Both the position numbers and the translations under genes were made by a program. DNA of 64,000 nt. Source: JAJTGZ01 sp964403525. GTDB lineage: Bacteria; Planctomycetota; Phycisphaerae; Phycisphaerales; UBA1924. Within the stretch, counting starts at the first letter, position 1; each line of letters begins with the position of its first letter. The stretch lies in the NCBI GenBank assembly GCA_964403525.1, contig CAYOGE010000001.1:62001-126000 (forward strand), given 5' to 3'. Below, in pieces: positions 33,651 through 42,383 of the stretch. The notes beneath the pieces are model-generated. The model was not told the origin of the DNA and searched no databases. It worked only from the letters and a program-made list of their open reading frames with translations.

Positions 33651-34841
33651 TTACGTGAGGTCGGGCACTCCCGGTTCCTCGCGTTCTGACGCGTTCTTCG
33701 GATCGGCCGCCCAATCCCGTGCATCGCGAGCACTCCGGGCCACGATGCGCGAGAGTTCGTCCTCCGTCATCCAGGGCAGGGCGCGCAGTTTCTGCTTCAG
33801 GGCCTCGGGGAACGGGCGGCCCTTGCGTTCGTGGGGCGGCCTGCTCTTCCAGAAGCGGTGCATCCACAGCACCTGGTCTGGAGCATCGCGGAACGCGGTC
33901 TCGAGCGCGCGCCGGTACCGGGCGGTAATGTAGAAGACCGGGTCCGGCTGACCCTCCCACTCCTCCGGGCCGAACGCGTCCTCGATCTGCATGTTGAAGC
34001 GCAGCGCGCGCGAGCGTTGCACCAGCCCGCTCCCGGGCCCGCCGGCGGGCCCCCCGCCCACACGCTTGGCCCAGGCCACCACGACCGGCGCGCGGAAGCG
34101 CTGCGCCATCAGCCCGATCGCCTTGTAGCTGCTCACCAGCCGGCCGAAGAACGGCACAAAGAGGCCACGCACGCCCGCGTTCTGGTCCGCCACGAACGCG
34201 GCGCACTCGTTGCGTGCGAAGATCTCCGGCAGCCCGCGCGCCGCCGAGAACTTGTCCAGCAGCATCAGGCCCTTGCGCGAGCGCGACTCACGCGCCCAGG
34301 CGTCGATCGTCGGTGAGTCGAGCGGCCGGTAGATCGCGTGGACCTTGAACCCAAGCATCGACAGCATCGTCCCGCCGACCTCCCAGTTCCCCACATGCCC
34401 CGTAACCAGAATGCACGGGCGGTCCTGCAGCAGAACCTCGAGCGCCGGACGCAGGCGCGTCATCCGCGCCCGCTCGGCCCACCCCTCCTTGCTCATCAGG
34501 CGCGGCATCAGCGCCAGCTCGGCGCCGAGCATCAGCAGGTGCTCGTAGCCGCGCAACGCGTACTCGTGCTTGCGCTCCTCGCTCCAGTCGGGGAAGGCCT
34601 CACCAAGGTGGGCCGCCGCACGGTCGAGGCGCTTGCGGTTGAACGGTGCTCCGGCGAAGGCGCGGCCCAGGCGGGCGCACGCGGCCAGCGTCGTGTCCGG
34701 CTCGGCGACCGTCCCCACGGTGATGGCCCCGCGCACCGCGGCGAAGACCGCACGGTCTGCGACTTTCGAGATGATCGAGCGGGCGTGCACGCGCTGAACC
34801 TTAGCGGGCGGCCCTCGCCGCCGGCCCGTCCGCACGCACAT
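33651..34841 (-). CDS. LpxL/HtrB-family lipid acyltransferase
   Basis: A predicted acyltransferase of the lysophospholipid/lipid A late-acyltransferase family at the inner membrane. The catalytic HxxxxE-type motif appears in LVTGHVGNWEVGG (near residue 145), followed by a RPLDSPTIDAW segment and DQNAGVRGLFVPFFGR, both typical of LpxL. The 396-residue product is longer than the usual 300-330 because of a loop with Gly/Pro repeats near 265 and a C-terminal extension. The ATG follows the stop of the upstream gene by two bases, suggesting coupling; GTG 34790 after AAGG is an alternative. The target could be lipid A or another membrane lipid. Confidence 0.85.
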   Translation of the reverse strand: MCVRTGRRRGPPAKVQRVHARSIISKVADRAVFAAVRGAITVGTVAEPDTTLAACARLGRAFAGAPFNRKRLDRAAAHLGEAFPDWSEERKHEYALRGYEHLLMLGAELALMPRLMSKEGWAERARMTRLRPALEVLLQDRPCILVTGHVGNWEVGGTMLSMLGFKVHAIYRPLDSPTIDAWARESRSRKGLMLLDKFSAARGLPEIFARNECAAFVADQNAGVRGLFVPFFGRLVSSYKAIGLMAQRFRAPVVVAWAKRVGGGPAGGPGSGLVQRSRALRFNMQIEDAFGPEEWEGQPDPVFYITARYRRALETAFRDAPDQVLWMHRFWKSRPPHERKGRPFPEALKQKLRALPWMTEDELSRIVARSARDARDWAADPKNASEREEPGVPDLT

Positions 34842-34843
34842 AT

Positions 34844-35320
34844 TCAGTTCTGACCGAACGACACCCAGCTGCTCGCCTCGGTGAGCAGCGGGTTCTCGCG
34901 GCGCTCGGTGTCAACGTCGTTGGCATAGCTGTTCCACTGGAACGTCAGCCAAGCCATCGTGAAGCAGCAGAGCCACGCGGCGATCTCAGCGCTCGCACGT
35001 TTCTTGAACGCGAAGAGCACGCCGCAGGTGAACCCGACAAGCCCGATTTTCCACGCCGCCAGCAGCCACGGGCAGCCCAGCGACATCACCCATCGAGCGA
35101 TCGGGTTTCCCTCAGACATGCCGCCGTTGTGCAGGTAGGAGAGTGTCAGGTAGAGGTCGGCAAGGCTGACCAGCGCCACCATGCACAAAAGGGCCACAAC
35201 GCGCCATTCACGGGGCGTCCACCGTGCCCGCCCGACCAAGCGACTGGCAGCGCCCGCAACGGTGGGCTGGAACACGCCGGTTCCATTCTGCGGATCAACC
35301 TGTGTAGGGATTGCGGACAT
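34844..35320 (-). CDS. Small polytopic membrane protein (DUF5658-like)
   Basis: A 158-residue protein with three predicted helices. The motif LADLYLTLSYLHNGGMSEGNPIARWVM (first half near residue 50) is the pattern of small membrane proteins grouped with DUF5658: an Asp-containing helix followed by a Gly/Glu/Asn-rich loop. The function is unknown. The C terminus is soluble. The frame extends to 35683, but that part lacks hydrophobic or conserved features, so ATG 35320 is used. The gene precedes the lipid acyltransferase by two bases and probably shares its transcript. Confidence 0.75.
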   Translation of the reverse strand: MSAIPTQVDPQNGTGVFQPTVAGAASRLVGRARWTPREWRVVALLCMVALVSLADLYLTLSYLHNGGMSEGNPIARWVMSLGCPWLLAAWKIGLVGFTCGVLFAFKKRASAEIAAWLCCFTMAWLTFQWNSYANDVDTERRENPLLTEASSWVSFGQN

Positions 35321-35480
35321 TGTGCCTCGCCGACAAGACCTGCAACGAATACTCAGTTCGGCGAGGCGTAACCCCGACTGAAGCCCGCGGCTGTTTTTGC
35401 GCCCCGTACACTCTGACAATCCCGATTCGGACCTCACCGCCCGACTCGTCCGCCCGCTCGATACGACCGAAAGAGTCGAC

Positions 35481-38400
35481 ATGGCCCCACGACCGGCCTG
35501 GCATCCCACCCCCCCGTTCCGCGCGATGCTCATCGCGGCGGCGGTGGCCCTGCTCACAACAGGCAGCCCGGCCCTGGGGCAGTTCGGCGCCGAGCCAAAG
35601 ACCGAGAACCCGGTGTTCGTTGACGAGTCGCCGGCCGCCGCCGAGGCGCTCGCGCGGGCCGCCGAGCACGCCGCCGCGGGCAACCTGGCGCAGGCGGCCC
35701 AGACGATCCAGAAACTCCTCGACGACCACGCGGACCAGTTCGCGGTCTCGGCTCACGACACAAACCTGTTCGAGCCGGCGCGACTCCGGGCGCACGCGAT
35801 CCTGCGGGCGAGCCCCGCGTTGCTTGCGACGTACCGAGACTTCGCCGCTCCGGTTGCGCGGCAGATGCTCGACGCCGGACGCCTGGACGACGTCGTGCGG
35901 ACACGCTTCATGACGCGCGAGGGCCTGACGGCCGCGCTCCGGCTCGCCCGCCAGCGCGTGCTCGACGGGCAGTTTGACAGCGCCGCGATGACGGTGCTGG
36001 AACTGGTTGACCACCCCGACAGGAACGCAGAGAGCGCGCGGGTGGCCGAGACCGCTGCGCTGGTCGCCCGCTACCAGACCCGCGGCGTCGTCCGTTTCAG
36101 GCTCGGCGCGCTGCTGGGCGAAACGCCCATGCCGCAGCCCGAGCCGCCCGCCCTGGCCGACGCGTCGCCTCCCCCGTCGATGGGCACCGGTTCGCGCTTC
36201 GCGCTCGTTGAGGACCTGGTCAACCAGCCCCTGGGAACCGGTGTGTTCGGCGACGCGTCGCTGCCGATCCAGCCGCTGCGCAACTACGGCGACGAAGCCT
36301 CGCTGAGCCTGCTCCCCGCCTACGCGCGGGAGATGCGATACTGGCCGGAGGTTGGCGAGCGTGCCGTGTACTTCAGCAACGGGCAGACCGTCACCGCCCT
36401 CGACCGTGTGTCGATGCGGCGCCTCTGGAGTGTCGACGCCGCCGACGCGATGAACCTCGGCGCTGACGAGCAGGACCGCGCCACCAGCGGCCTGCGCAGG
36501 CCCTCCCAGAACACGTGGGAGGAGGTCGTTGAGCCCGTGCTCACGGCCGGCCGTTCGATGCTCGTCGCCGTCGTCGGGCGGGACTTTGACTCCGTCACGA
36601 CGTCCGAAGGGGCCGAGCACCTGGTGGGCTTCGACGCCGCGACCGGCGCCGTGCGATACTCCGTGCCGCTGCGCTCGCTCGACCGGCAACTGGCCGATTG
36701 CTACGCGCGCGGCCCGCTCGTGAGCGACGGGCGCGTGGTGGTTGTCACGCTCTTCAAGCGTCAGAATCAGCGCCGGCTGGTGGCGAGCGTGATGGTGGGG
36801 GTCGAGGCGACCACGGGCAGACTCCTCTGGACGCGCACCGTCGGCTCCGCCGGCGTGCTCCCGTTCTACCGGGTCGCTGCCTTGAGCGACAACACCGTCG
36901 CGGGCAACGGCGTCGCCTACCGGTTCGATCGATTGGGCGTCGTCGGCGCGTACACCATCGCCGAGGGGCGCCCCCTCTGGGTCCGGCGCCTTCCGTCAAA
37001 GCTCATGCTCGACCAGCAGCAGGAGCCGGAGCCGTGGCTTGTGCACGGGCCGCTGGTGACCGACTTCGGCCTCTTCCTGCTCTCCCCAGACCACGACGAG
37101 GTGCTGGCGCTCGACCCCGAAACCGGCACCGTCACCGCGCGGCGAATCGCCACCGACCTGGGCGAGCCCGAATACCTGGCGGCGACGCCGACGCACCTGA
37201 TCGCCGTTGGCAAAACGCAGCTCTCGACCATCCGCCTCGACCAGCTCGAAACCGGCGCGCCGAAGCGGTCGGGCCGCATCGGCGGCAAGACGGGCATCCG
37301 CGGGCGCGTCACGGCGGCGGGCTCATCGATCATCGTGCCGACGGCCTCGGGCATCACCGTGATCGACCCGGAAGACCCCGCCAAGGCGCTCCGAAGCGTC
37401 GCCCTCGATGCGCCGGGCTCTCCGCTGTCGCTCCCCGAGGGCCTCTTCATCGTCGACGATGCGCGAGCCCATATGTACTGCACCTGGGCCGTCGCCGCGG
37501 CACACCTCAAAGCCCAGGCCGCCGCCAGCCCGACAGACGCCGGCCCGGCGACGGAGTTGCTGGTCCAGGCCGAGCGCGCCGACAAGCCGGGCGAGATGCT
37601 CCCCGCGGCCGACACGGCGCTTGCAGCGCTGGCCCAATCGTCGGCGCCCGACGAGCGTGCAGCGCAGCGCGCCGCCGAACACCGCGCCTCGATCGTGGCG
37701 ACGCTGCTGCGAACCGTGAACCGGTCGATCGGACAGCCCGTCGACGTCGCCGGTGCGCGCCTCGATGAGCAGGGCGTTGACGGCGCTCTTGAGCGGGCCG
37801 CTGCCGCCGCCCGCGCCCCCGGCGACCGAGTCGCCGTGCTGCTGACCAAGGGTGACGTGCTGGAGTCTCGCAAGCAGTGGGCCGGCGCGGTCGCCGCCTA
37901 TCAGGGCGTGCTGCTCGAAGACAGCCTCGGCCTGGCCGCGGCGCCGGGCAGCCGGGGCGGGATGACGGCCGCCGTGGCGGCGGTTGAGCGCCTGACCCGG
38001 GCGGTGAACGAAGGCGGGCGCGCCGCGTACGCGGAGTTCGACAAGCGCTTCGCGGGCGAGCTTGCGGCGCTCGGCCCCCTCGCCGAAGCCCCGATCGACC
38101 AGCTCGAGCGCCTCGAACAGAAGTACCCCCTCGCCGAGCAGGGACCGGCACTCTGGCTCAGCATCGCCGCACGGTACGCCCAGCCCGGCACGCTTCAGGG
38201 CAAGCGCGCACAGGCCCGAGCGCTGGAGCGTGGCGTGCAGGCCGCCGAACGCGCCGGAGCAAGCACGGTTGACCCGACCGTCGCCGGCGAGCTCAACGGC
38301 GCTCTGGTCCGCAACCTGCTCGACCGCACGCTGCTGGCCGCCGCGGCCGATGCGCTCGCCCGGGCCCAGGCCCGGTTCCCCCTCGCTCAACTGACCGTCG

Positions 38401-39887
38401 CCGGCACGCCCCTGAACGCGGACGAAGTCCGCGCGGCGATCCAGCGTGACTCCGCGAACGCGCGCCGCTGGCCGCGCGTCGGTGCGCCGCGAGGCGACCG
38501 CCCCCCGCAGGTGATCGATGGCTGGGTGCTGATGGAGCCGTTGATCCGCGCAACCGGCGGCAGCGGGGGCACGTCGGGCGCGGGCGTCGGCGCGAGCCCC
38601 CCGTTCATCGTGCTGCACAAGGGCGACGAACGCCGCACGCAGGTGGCGCTCTTTGGCCTCAAGCCCGGGCAGCTCGCCGGGGAGGTTGCCGAGGGTGCCG
38701 CCGGGGCGCTCACCGAGCTGTGGTACAGCCAGAGCGGCGGCGATCCGTGGACGCTCGTGCGCACCGACACGCGCGGCGCGCTCTTCTTTGTCGGCGAGCA
38801 GAACGGCGGACGCCTGGTGCGCGTCGACGCCGATACCGGCAAGGTCGCCTGGCAGACCGAGCCCTTCGGTGCACTCTTCCCGGTCGACCCGCCCGCGCGG
38901 TTCGGCGGCGCGGGTGCGCAGCCGCAGCGGACCGTGATCGGCGGCGAGATGCGTTCGACCGCGGAGATCGTCCTCGCGACCGACGACCGCACCATCTGCA
39001 TGGTTGAGCGTGCCGGTCGCTGCGCCGCGGTCGATGCCGACAGCGGGCAGGTGCTCTGGACGGCGCGCCTCCCCGTCACGCGCATCGCCGACGCAACCGT
39101 GAGCGGTGGCCAGCTCATCGCGGCGGGCGAGCTTTCCCAACCCCAGGCCGACAACAAGCTCGACCGCATCGCGCTGGTCGACGCCCGGTCGGGTACACAA
39201 CTGGCGGTGGTCGCGACGCCGCTCTCGGGCGTTCGCTACATGCGCACGACGTCCCGCGGAGACCTGATCCTCGGCGCCGGCGGCACGATCACCGCGATCA
39301 ACGCCGCGGACCTGGAGACCGCCAAGGCCGCCTGGACGCTCACCGGTCACCCGGCCGCCAACGCCTGGGAGGCCTGGCTGCTCGACGATCGGCTCTTCCT
39401 CCTTGGCGACGACCGCACCCTCTGGGAAGTCTCCGCCGCCAGCGGCACCGCATCGCCCAAACCGATCGACGTCCAGGGCCGGCTCGATGCGCGCACCGCG
39501 ATCTCGGTGTGGCAGACGGCAACGGGCGCTGTGGCCTTCGCGACAGGGCGCGGGATGGCGCTCGTTGACGGCAAGGGCAACCTTCTGGGCGCCGACGCGG
39601 TGAACGCACAAGACGGCACCGTGCTGCCCGCGGTTATTGACGGCGCCGCCCTGCTGCTGGCCCCCGGCCCGCAACGGTCGTCGGGCCTGATCATGGGCGA
39701 CGCCGGCGCCGGCAACCCGGCCGCATGGAACCTCTACAGGCTCGAAACAGCGGGTGCACAGATGCTCTCCACTACGCCGATCGTCTTCGCATCGCCCCCG
39801 CTGCGGATGGTGACGATCGACGGCCGGATCGCGGTGAGCACCGCCGCCGGCACGGTCGTGCTCGATGCGCCGCCCGAGCCGCGCTGA
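35481..39887 (+). CDS. Giant secreted PQQ-like beta-propeller protein
   Basis: A 1468-residue protein with a signal peptide (MLIAAAVALLTTGSPALGQ). Residues 50-220 are helical. Residues about 230-700 form a PQQ-like eight-bladed propeller (TGRLLWTRTV, EGRPLWVRRLP, ALDPETGTVTA), residues 710-1010 are helical TPR-type, and a second propeller spans about 1020-1465 (TGKVAWQTEP, SGQVLWTARLP, ATDDRTICMVERAG). No heme or quinone-binding residues are evident, so these are more likely scaffold propellers than dehydrogenases. ATG 35481 follows AAAGAG; the frame extends 28 codons upstream without a ribosome-binding site. It is a single gene, ending five bases from the convergent LOG gene. Confidence 0.85.
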   Translation: MAPRPAWHPTPPFRAMLIAAAVALLTTGSPALGQFGAEPKTENPVFVDESPAAAEALARAAEHAAAGNLAQAAQTIQKLLDDHADQFAVSAHDTNLFEPARLRAHAILRASPALLATYRDFAAPVARQMLDAGRLDDVVRTRFMTREGLTAALRLARQRVLDGQFDSAAMTVLELVDHPDRNAESARVAETAALVARYQTRGVVRFRLGALLGETPMPQPEPPALADASPPPSMGTGSRFALVEDLVNQPLGTGVFGDASLPIQPLRNYGDEASLSLLPAYAREMRYWPEVGERAVYFSNGQTVTALDRVSMRRLWSVDAADAMNLGADEQDRATSGLRRPSQNTWEEVVEPVLTAGRSMLVAVVGRDFDSVTTSEGAEHLVGFDAATGAVRYSVPLRSLDRQLADCYARGPLVSDGRVVVVTLFKRQNQRRLVASVMVGVEATTGRLLWTRTVGSAGVLPFYRVAALSDNTVAGNGVAYRFDRLGVVGAYTIAEGRPLWVRRLPSKLMLDQQQEPEPWLVHGPLVTDFGLFLLSPDHDEVLALDPETGTVTARRIATDLGEPEYLAATPTHLIAVGKTQLSTIRLDQLETGAPKRSGRIGGKTGIRGRVTAAGSSIIVPTASGITVIDPEDPAKALRSVALDAPGSPLSLPEGLFIVDDARAHMYCTWAVAAAHLKAQAAASPTDAGPATELLVQAERADKPGEMLPAADTALAALAQSSAPDERAAQRAAEHRASIVATLLRTVNRSIGQPVDVAGARLDEQGVDGALERAAAAARAPGDRVAVLLTKGDVLESRKQWAGAVAAYQGVLLEDSLGLAAAPGSRGGMTAAVAAVERLTRAVNEGGRAAYAEFDKRFAGELAALGPLAEAPIDQLERLEQKYPLAEQGPALWLSIAARYAQPGTLQGKRAQARALERGVQAAERAGASTVDPTVAGELNGALVRNLLDRTLLAAAADALARAQARFPLAQLTVAGTPLNADEVRAAIQRDSANARRWPRVGAPRGDRPPQVIDGWVLMEPLIRATGGSGGTSGAGVGASPPFIVLHKGDERRTQVALFGLKPGQLAGEVAEGAAGALTELWYSQSGGDPWTLVRTDTRGALFFVGEQNGGRLVRVDADTGKVAWQTEPFGALFPVDPPARFGGAGAQPQRTVIGGEMRSTAEIVLATDDRTICMVERAGRCAAVDADSGQVLWTARLPVTRIADATVSGGQLIAAGELSQPQADNKLDRIALVDARSGTQLAVVATPLSGVRYMRTTSRGDLILGAGGTITAINAADLETAKAAWTLTGHPAANAWEAWLLDDRLFLLGDDRTLWEVSAASGTASPKPIDVQGRLDARTAISVWQTATGAVAFATGRGMALVDGKGNLLGADAVNAQDGTVLPAVIDGAALLLAPGPQRSSGLIMGDAGAGNPAAWNLYRLETAGAQMLSTTPIVFASPPLRMVTIDGRIAVSTAAGTVVLDAPPEPR

Positions 39888-39891
39888 CCGC

Positions 39892-40779
39892 TCACCCCTC
39901 CAGCAGCCACCAGCGCCTGCTCGGGCGCGCCCCCGCCTTGCGCGTGAGCTTGAAGGCGTCGACCGCGTGCCGCTCGATGTACGCCGCGGCGTCCTCGACC
40001 GAATCGGTCACGTAGAGCAGGTCGGCGTCGCCCGGACCGATGGTGTGGTCCCTTGAGAGGCGCTCGCGGATGAACGTGAGCATCGGCGCCCAGAAGTCGG
40101 TGCCCATCAGCACGACCGGGAAAGACTGGATCTTGCCGGTCTGGATGAGCGTGAGCGACTCGAAGAGCTCGTCCATCGTGCCGAACCCGCCGGGCATGAT
40201 GACGAACGCGTAGGAGTACTTGACCAGCATCACCTTGCGCACGAAGAAGTAGCGGAAGTCGATGAAGCGGTCAACGTAGGGGTTGGGCTTCTGCTCAAAC
40301 GGGAGGATGATGTTGCACCCGATCGACCGCCCGCCGGTCTCCTTGGCGCCGCGGTTGGCCGCCTCCATGATGCCCGGGCCCCCGCCGGTCATCACGGTGA
40401 AGCCCATCCGCGCCAGCCGGGCGCCCATCGACCGCGCGAGCTTGTAGTAGGGGTGGTCGTCGGCGAAGCGCGCCGAACCGAACACCGTGACGCACGGACC
40501 GACAAAGTGCAGCGTGCGGAACCCCTTGATGAACTCAAAGAAGACGCGCAGCGCCATCAGCGCCTCGGTCAGGCGCGGGCGGGGCCCTTCAAGGAACACA
40601 GTCTCCTCGGTCTCCTGCGCGTGCTTGGCCCACGGCTGGCCCGTCGCGGGCGGCAGCGGGCACGTGCCCCCGAGGTCGTTGAACGTCGGAGAGGACGGGT
40701 CGGTGTCGCGCGGCCGGGCGTCGGGCAGCGGCGCGGGCGGCTCAGAAGCGACGTTTGTCGGGTCCAGTGGCGGGGGCAT
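39892..40779 (-). CDS. LOG-family (TIGR00730-type) nucleotide phosphoribohydrolase-like protein
   Basis: A 295-residue Rossmann-fold protein with the family's two signatures: GGGPGIMEAANRGA near residue 133 and PGGFGTMDELFE near 195, which carry the catalytic Arg/Glu pair and bind the phosphate. Members called LOG cleave cytokinin or purine nucleoside 5'-monophosphates; others are lysine decarboxylase-like by name only. The N-terminal 60 residues are extra and Pro-rich. The ATG at 40791 lies within the TATGCT box (40787-40792), so the ATG seven bases downstream of it is used. Divergent from the next gene across 38 bases. Confidence 0.85.
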   Translation of the reverse strand: MPPPLDPTNVASEPPAPLPDARPRDTDPSSPTFNDLGGTCPLPPATGQPWAKHAQETEETVFLEGPRPRLTEALMALRVFFEFIKGFRTLHFVGPCVTVFGSARFADDHPYYKLARSMGARLARMGFTVMTGGGPGIMEAANRGAKETGGRSIGCNIILPFEQKPNPYVDRFIDFRYFFVRKVMLVKYSYAFVIMPGGFGTMDELFESLTLIQTGKIQSFPVVLMGTDFWAPMLTFIRERLSRDHTIGPGDADLLYVTDSVEDAAAYIERHAVDAFKLTRKAGARPSRRWWLLEG

Positions 40780-40786
40780 CGCCCAC

Positions 40787-40812
40787 AGCATACGAGACTT
40801 GGCCCATAGACT
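40787..40812. promoter_or_regulatory. Compact bidirectional promoter
   Basis: The 38-base intergenic region contains TATGCT on the minus strand (40787-40792, seven bases before ATG 40779) and TAGACT on the plus strand (40807-40812, five bases before ATG 40818). Neither gene has a ribosome-binding site. Confidence 0.5.
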
Positions 40813-40817
40813 CGTCG

Positions 40818-41249
40818 ATGCCCGGGAGCGATGCCGACAAGCTGGTGGTGCTGGTGCAGTGCGACACCGAGTGGCACGCAGAGTCGATCGCCGCCGGACT
40901 GCGCGGTCGTGGCATCGCCGCGGAGGCCGAGGGCGGCTTTGTCGCGGGTTGGCGCGCCGACACCCCGGCCCGCTCGCGCGTGCTGGTGTTTACCAGAGAC
41001 CTGCTCGCGGCGCGTCTGCTGCTGAGCGAGCTCAAGACCGGCTCCGGGTCCATCGATTGGGACACCGTCGACGTCGGCGAGATCATCGAGGGTGTGCCCG
41101 AGCCGGCGGGAAAGATCGGCCCCGCGCCCTCGGGCGCACCAGACGGCGCCGCCTCCCGGACGCGCGGCCTGATCGTGACAGTGGTGTTCGTAATCGTGGC
41201 CGTCCTTCTCCTCGGCCTGATCAAGGCGTGCGGCGGACCGGCCCGGTGA
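40818..41249 (+). CDS. DUF2007-like protein with C-terminal membrane anchor
   Basis: A 143-residue protein. Residues 8-75 (KLVVLVQCDTEWHAESIAAGL and RVLVFTRDLLAARLLLSEL) resemble the small alpha/beta DUF2007 signal-transducing domain. A charged linker of about 40 residues follows, then a single C-terminal helix (about 116-137, IVTVVFVIVAVLLLGLI). Tail-anchored topology is likely, with the domain in the cytoplasm. Function is unknown. The ATG is five bases after a TAGACT box. Confidence 0.75.
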   Translation: MPGSDADKLVVLVQCDTEWHAESIAAGLRGRGIAAEAEGGFVAGWRADTPARSRVLVFTRDLLAARLLLSELKTGSGSIDWDTVDVGEIIEGVPEPAGKIGPAPSGAPDGAASRTRGLIVTVVFVIVAVLLLGLIKACGGPAR

Positions 41250-41267
41250 ACGAGAGCGGGTGCCCGC

Positions 41268-42089
41268 TCAAAACCGCTTGTGAGCGGCCCGCTGCTCCGG
41301 CGCCCGCACGTTCAGAATCACCCGCGCCATCTGCAGGTCACCCGGCAGCGTGATCTTGATGTTGCGCCGATCGCCCGGCACAACCAGCACGCGCTCACCG
41401 AGCCGTTCAACGAGCTGCGCATCATCGGTGCTGGCCAGGCTGCTCTGCGCGTAGGCGCGCAGCAGCAATTCGCGCGCAAAGACCTGCGGCGTTTGCGCCG
41501 CGACCAGCGCGGACCGGTCGACCGTCTCCACCACAGGGCGCGGCCCGGCGCCCTCCGGAGTGGCAGGTACGCCCAGGATCGCCGCGAGCGGATCGCTGTG
41601 GGTCTCCGTGATCGGCGGACCGACCCGCTTGAGCGTGTCGGCGACGTCCAGCCCGGGGACCACCGCAGGGTGGCGCTCCGCGGCCTCGATCACACGCTCG
41701 ATCAGGTCCGCCGGCGTGCACGGGCGCGCCGCGTCGTGCACCGCCACGTGCGTGCACGACACAGGAACCAGCGCCAGCGCCGCGGCAACCGTCTCGTAGC
41801 GGTGTGTGGCCCCGCCGCGCGTCAGCAGGACGCCCAGCAACCCCAGCTTGTCGCCGTAGCGCGTCTTGAAGTCAGAGAACTGGCTCTCATCGTGCGGGCC
41901 CGCGACGATGATCGTCGAGACCGCCGCGTGGTTGGCGAAGAGTTCCACCGTCCGCTGCAGCACCGGGCGACCACCAAGGTCCTCATCCAGCTTTGAGCGC
42001 GTCGCGTCTGGATCAACGCCCGCGAGCGCCGCGGCCTGTTGATAGCGGGAAGAAGCGCCGGCCGCCGGAATGATCACCGCGAGGTTCAT
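41268..42089 (-). CDS. ispD: 2-C-methyl-D-erythritol 4-phosphate cytidylyltransferase
   Basis: IspD transfers CMP from CTP to methylerythritol 4-phosphate in the non-mevalonate isoprenoid pathway. The nucleotide-binding segment is PAAGASSRYQ (near residue 7) with SKLDEDLGGRPVLQRT. The HDAARPCTP motif near 118 and AQTPQVFARELLL near 205 are family hallmarks. The 273-residue length is longer than the usual 230 owing to an insertion around 160-190 (THSDPLAAILGVPATPEG). ATG 42089 gives the correct N terminus; the open frame to 42227 does not. It may be transcribed alone. Confidence 0.9.
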   Translation of the reverse strand: MNLAVIIPAAGASSRYQQAAALAGVDPDATRSKLDEDLGGRPVLQRTVELFANHAAVSTIIVAGPHDESQFSDFKTRYGDKLGLLGVLLTRGGATHRYETVAAALALVPVSCTHVAVHDAARPCTPADLIERVIEAAERHPAVVPGLDVADTLKRVGPPITETHSDPLAAILGVPATPEGAGPRPVVETVDRSALVAAQTPQVFARELLLRAYAQSSLASTDDAQLVERLGERVLVVPGDRRNIKITLPGDLQMARVILNVRAPEQRAAHKRF

Positions 42090-42237
42090 GACGCAAGTAA
42101 AGGAGTGTGGGGGCCGCCCACGGAAGGGTGGTCGCGGCGTGAACCTGGGAAAAGTGGTCTTTGTTCGGCATAAAGAACGTGCGAATCGGGGCGAATCAAG
42201 GGGTTTTTCGTTGGGCGACCCGGCCAATTGCGAGTAC

Positions 42238-42311
42238 CCTTAGGGAGCCTAAGGACGGGCGAGATCGTTTTTGAGCGCCACGATCGGCGGTAGCCCCGCG
42301 CAAAGCGGGGC
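42238..42311 (+). promoter_or_regulatory. Structured leader with three hairpins
   Basis: In the 294-base gap between ispD and the lamin-tail gene, three inverted repeats follow one another: CCTTAG/CTAAGG (42238-42254), GATCG/CGATC (42263-42285) and GCCCCGC/GCGGGGC (42293-42311). They could form a structured 5' leader of the downstream gene; no known riboswitch consensus was recognised. Confidence 0.35.
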
Positions 42312-42383
42312 AGGATGTCGAACAACGCGCAACACGCAAACTCGGAACCGAGCAACGGCTCAATACCACCAGGAGTGAAGATC

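Noticed and set aside
37323..39674. 783-residue minus-strand frame
   Set aside because: It is antisense to the PQQ-propeller gene, with no ribosome-binding site and low-complexity Gly/Arg content.
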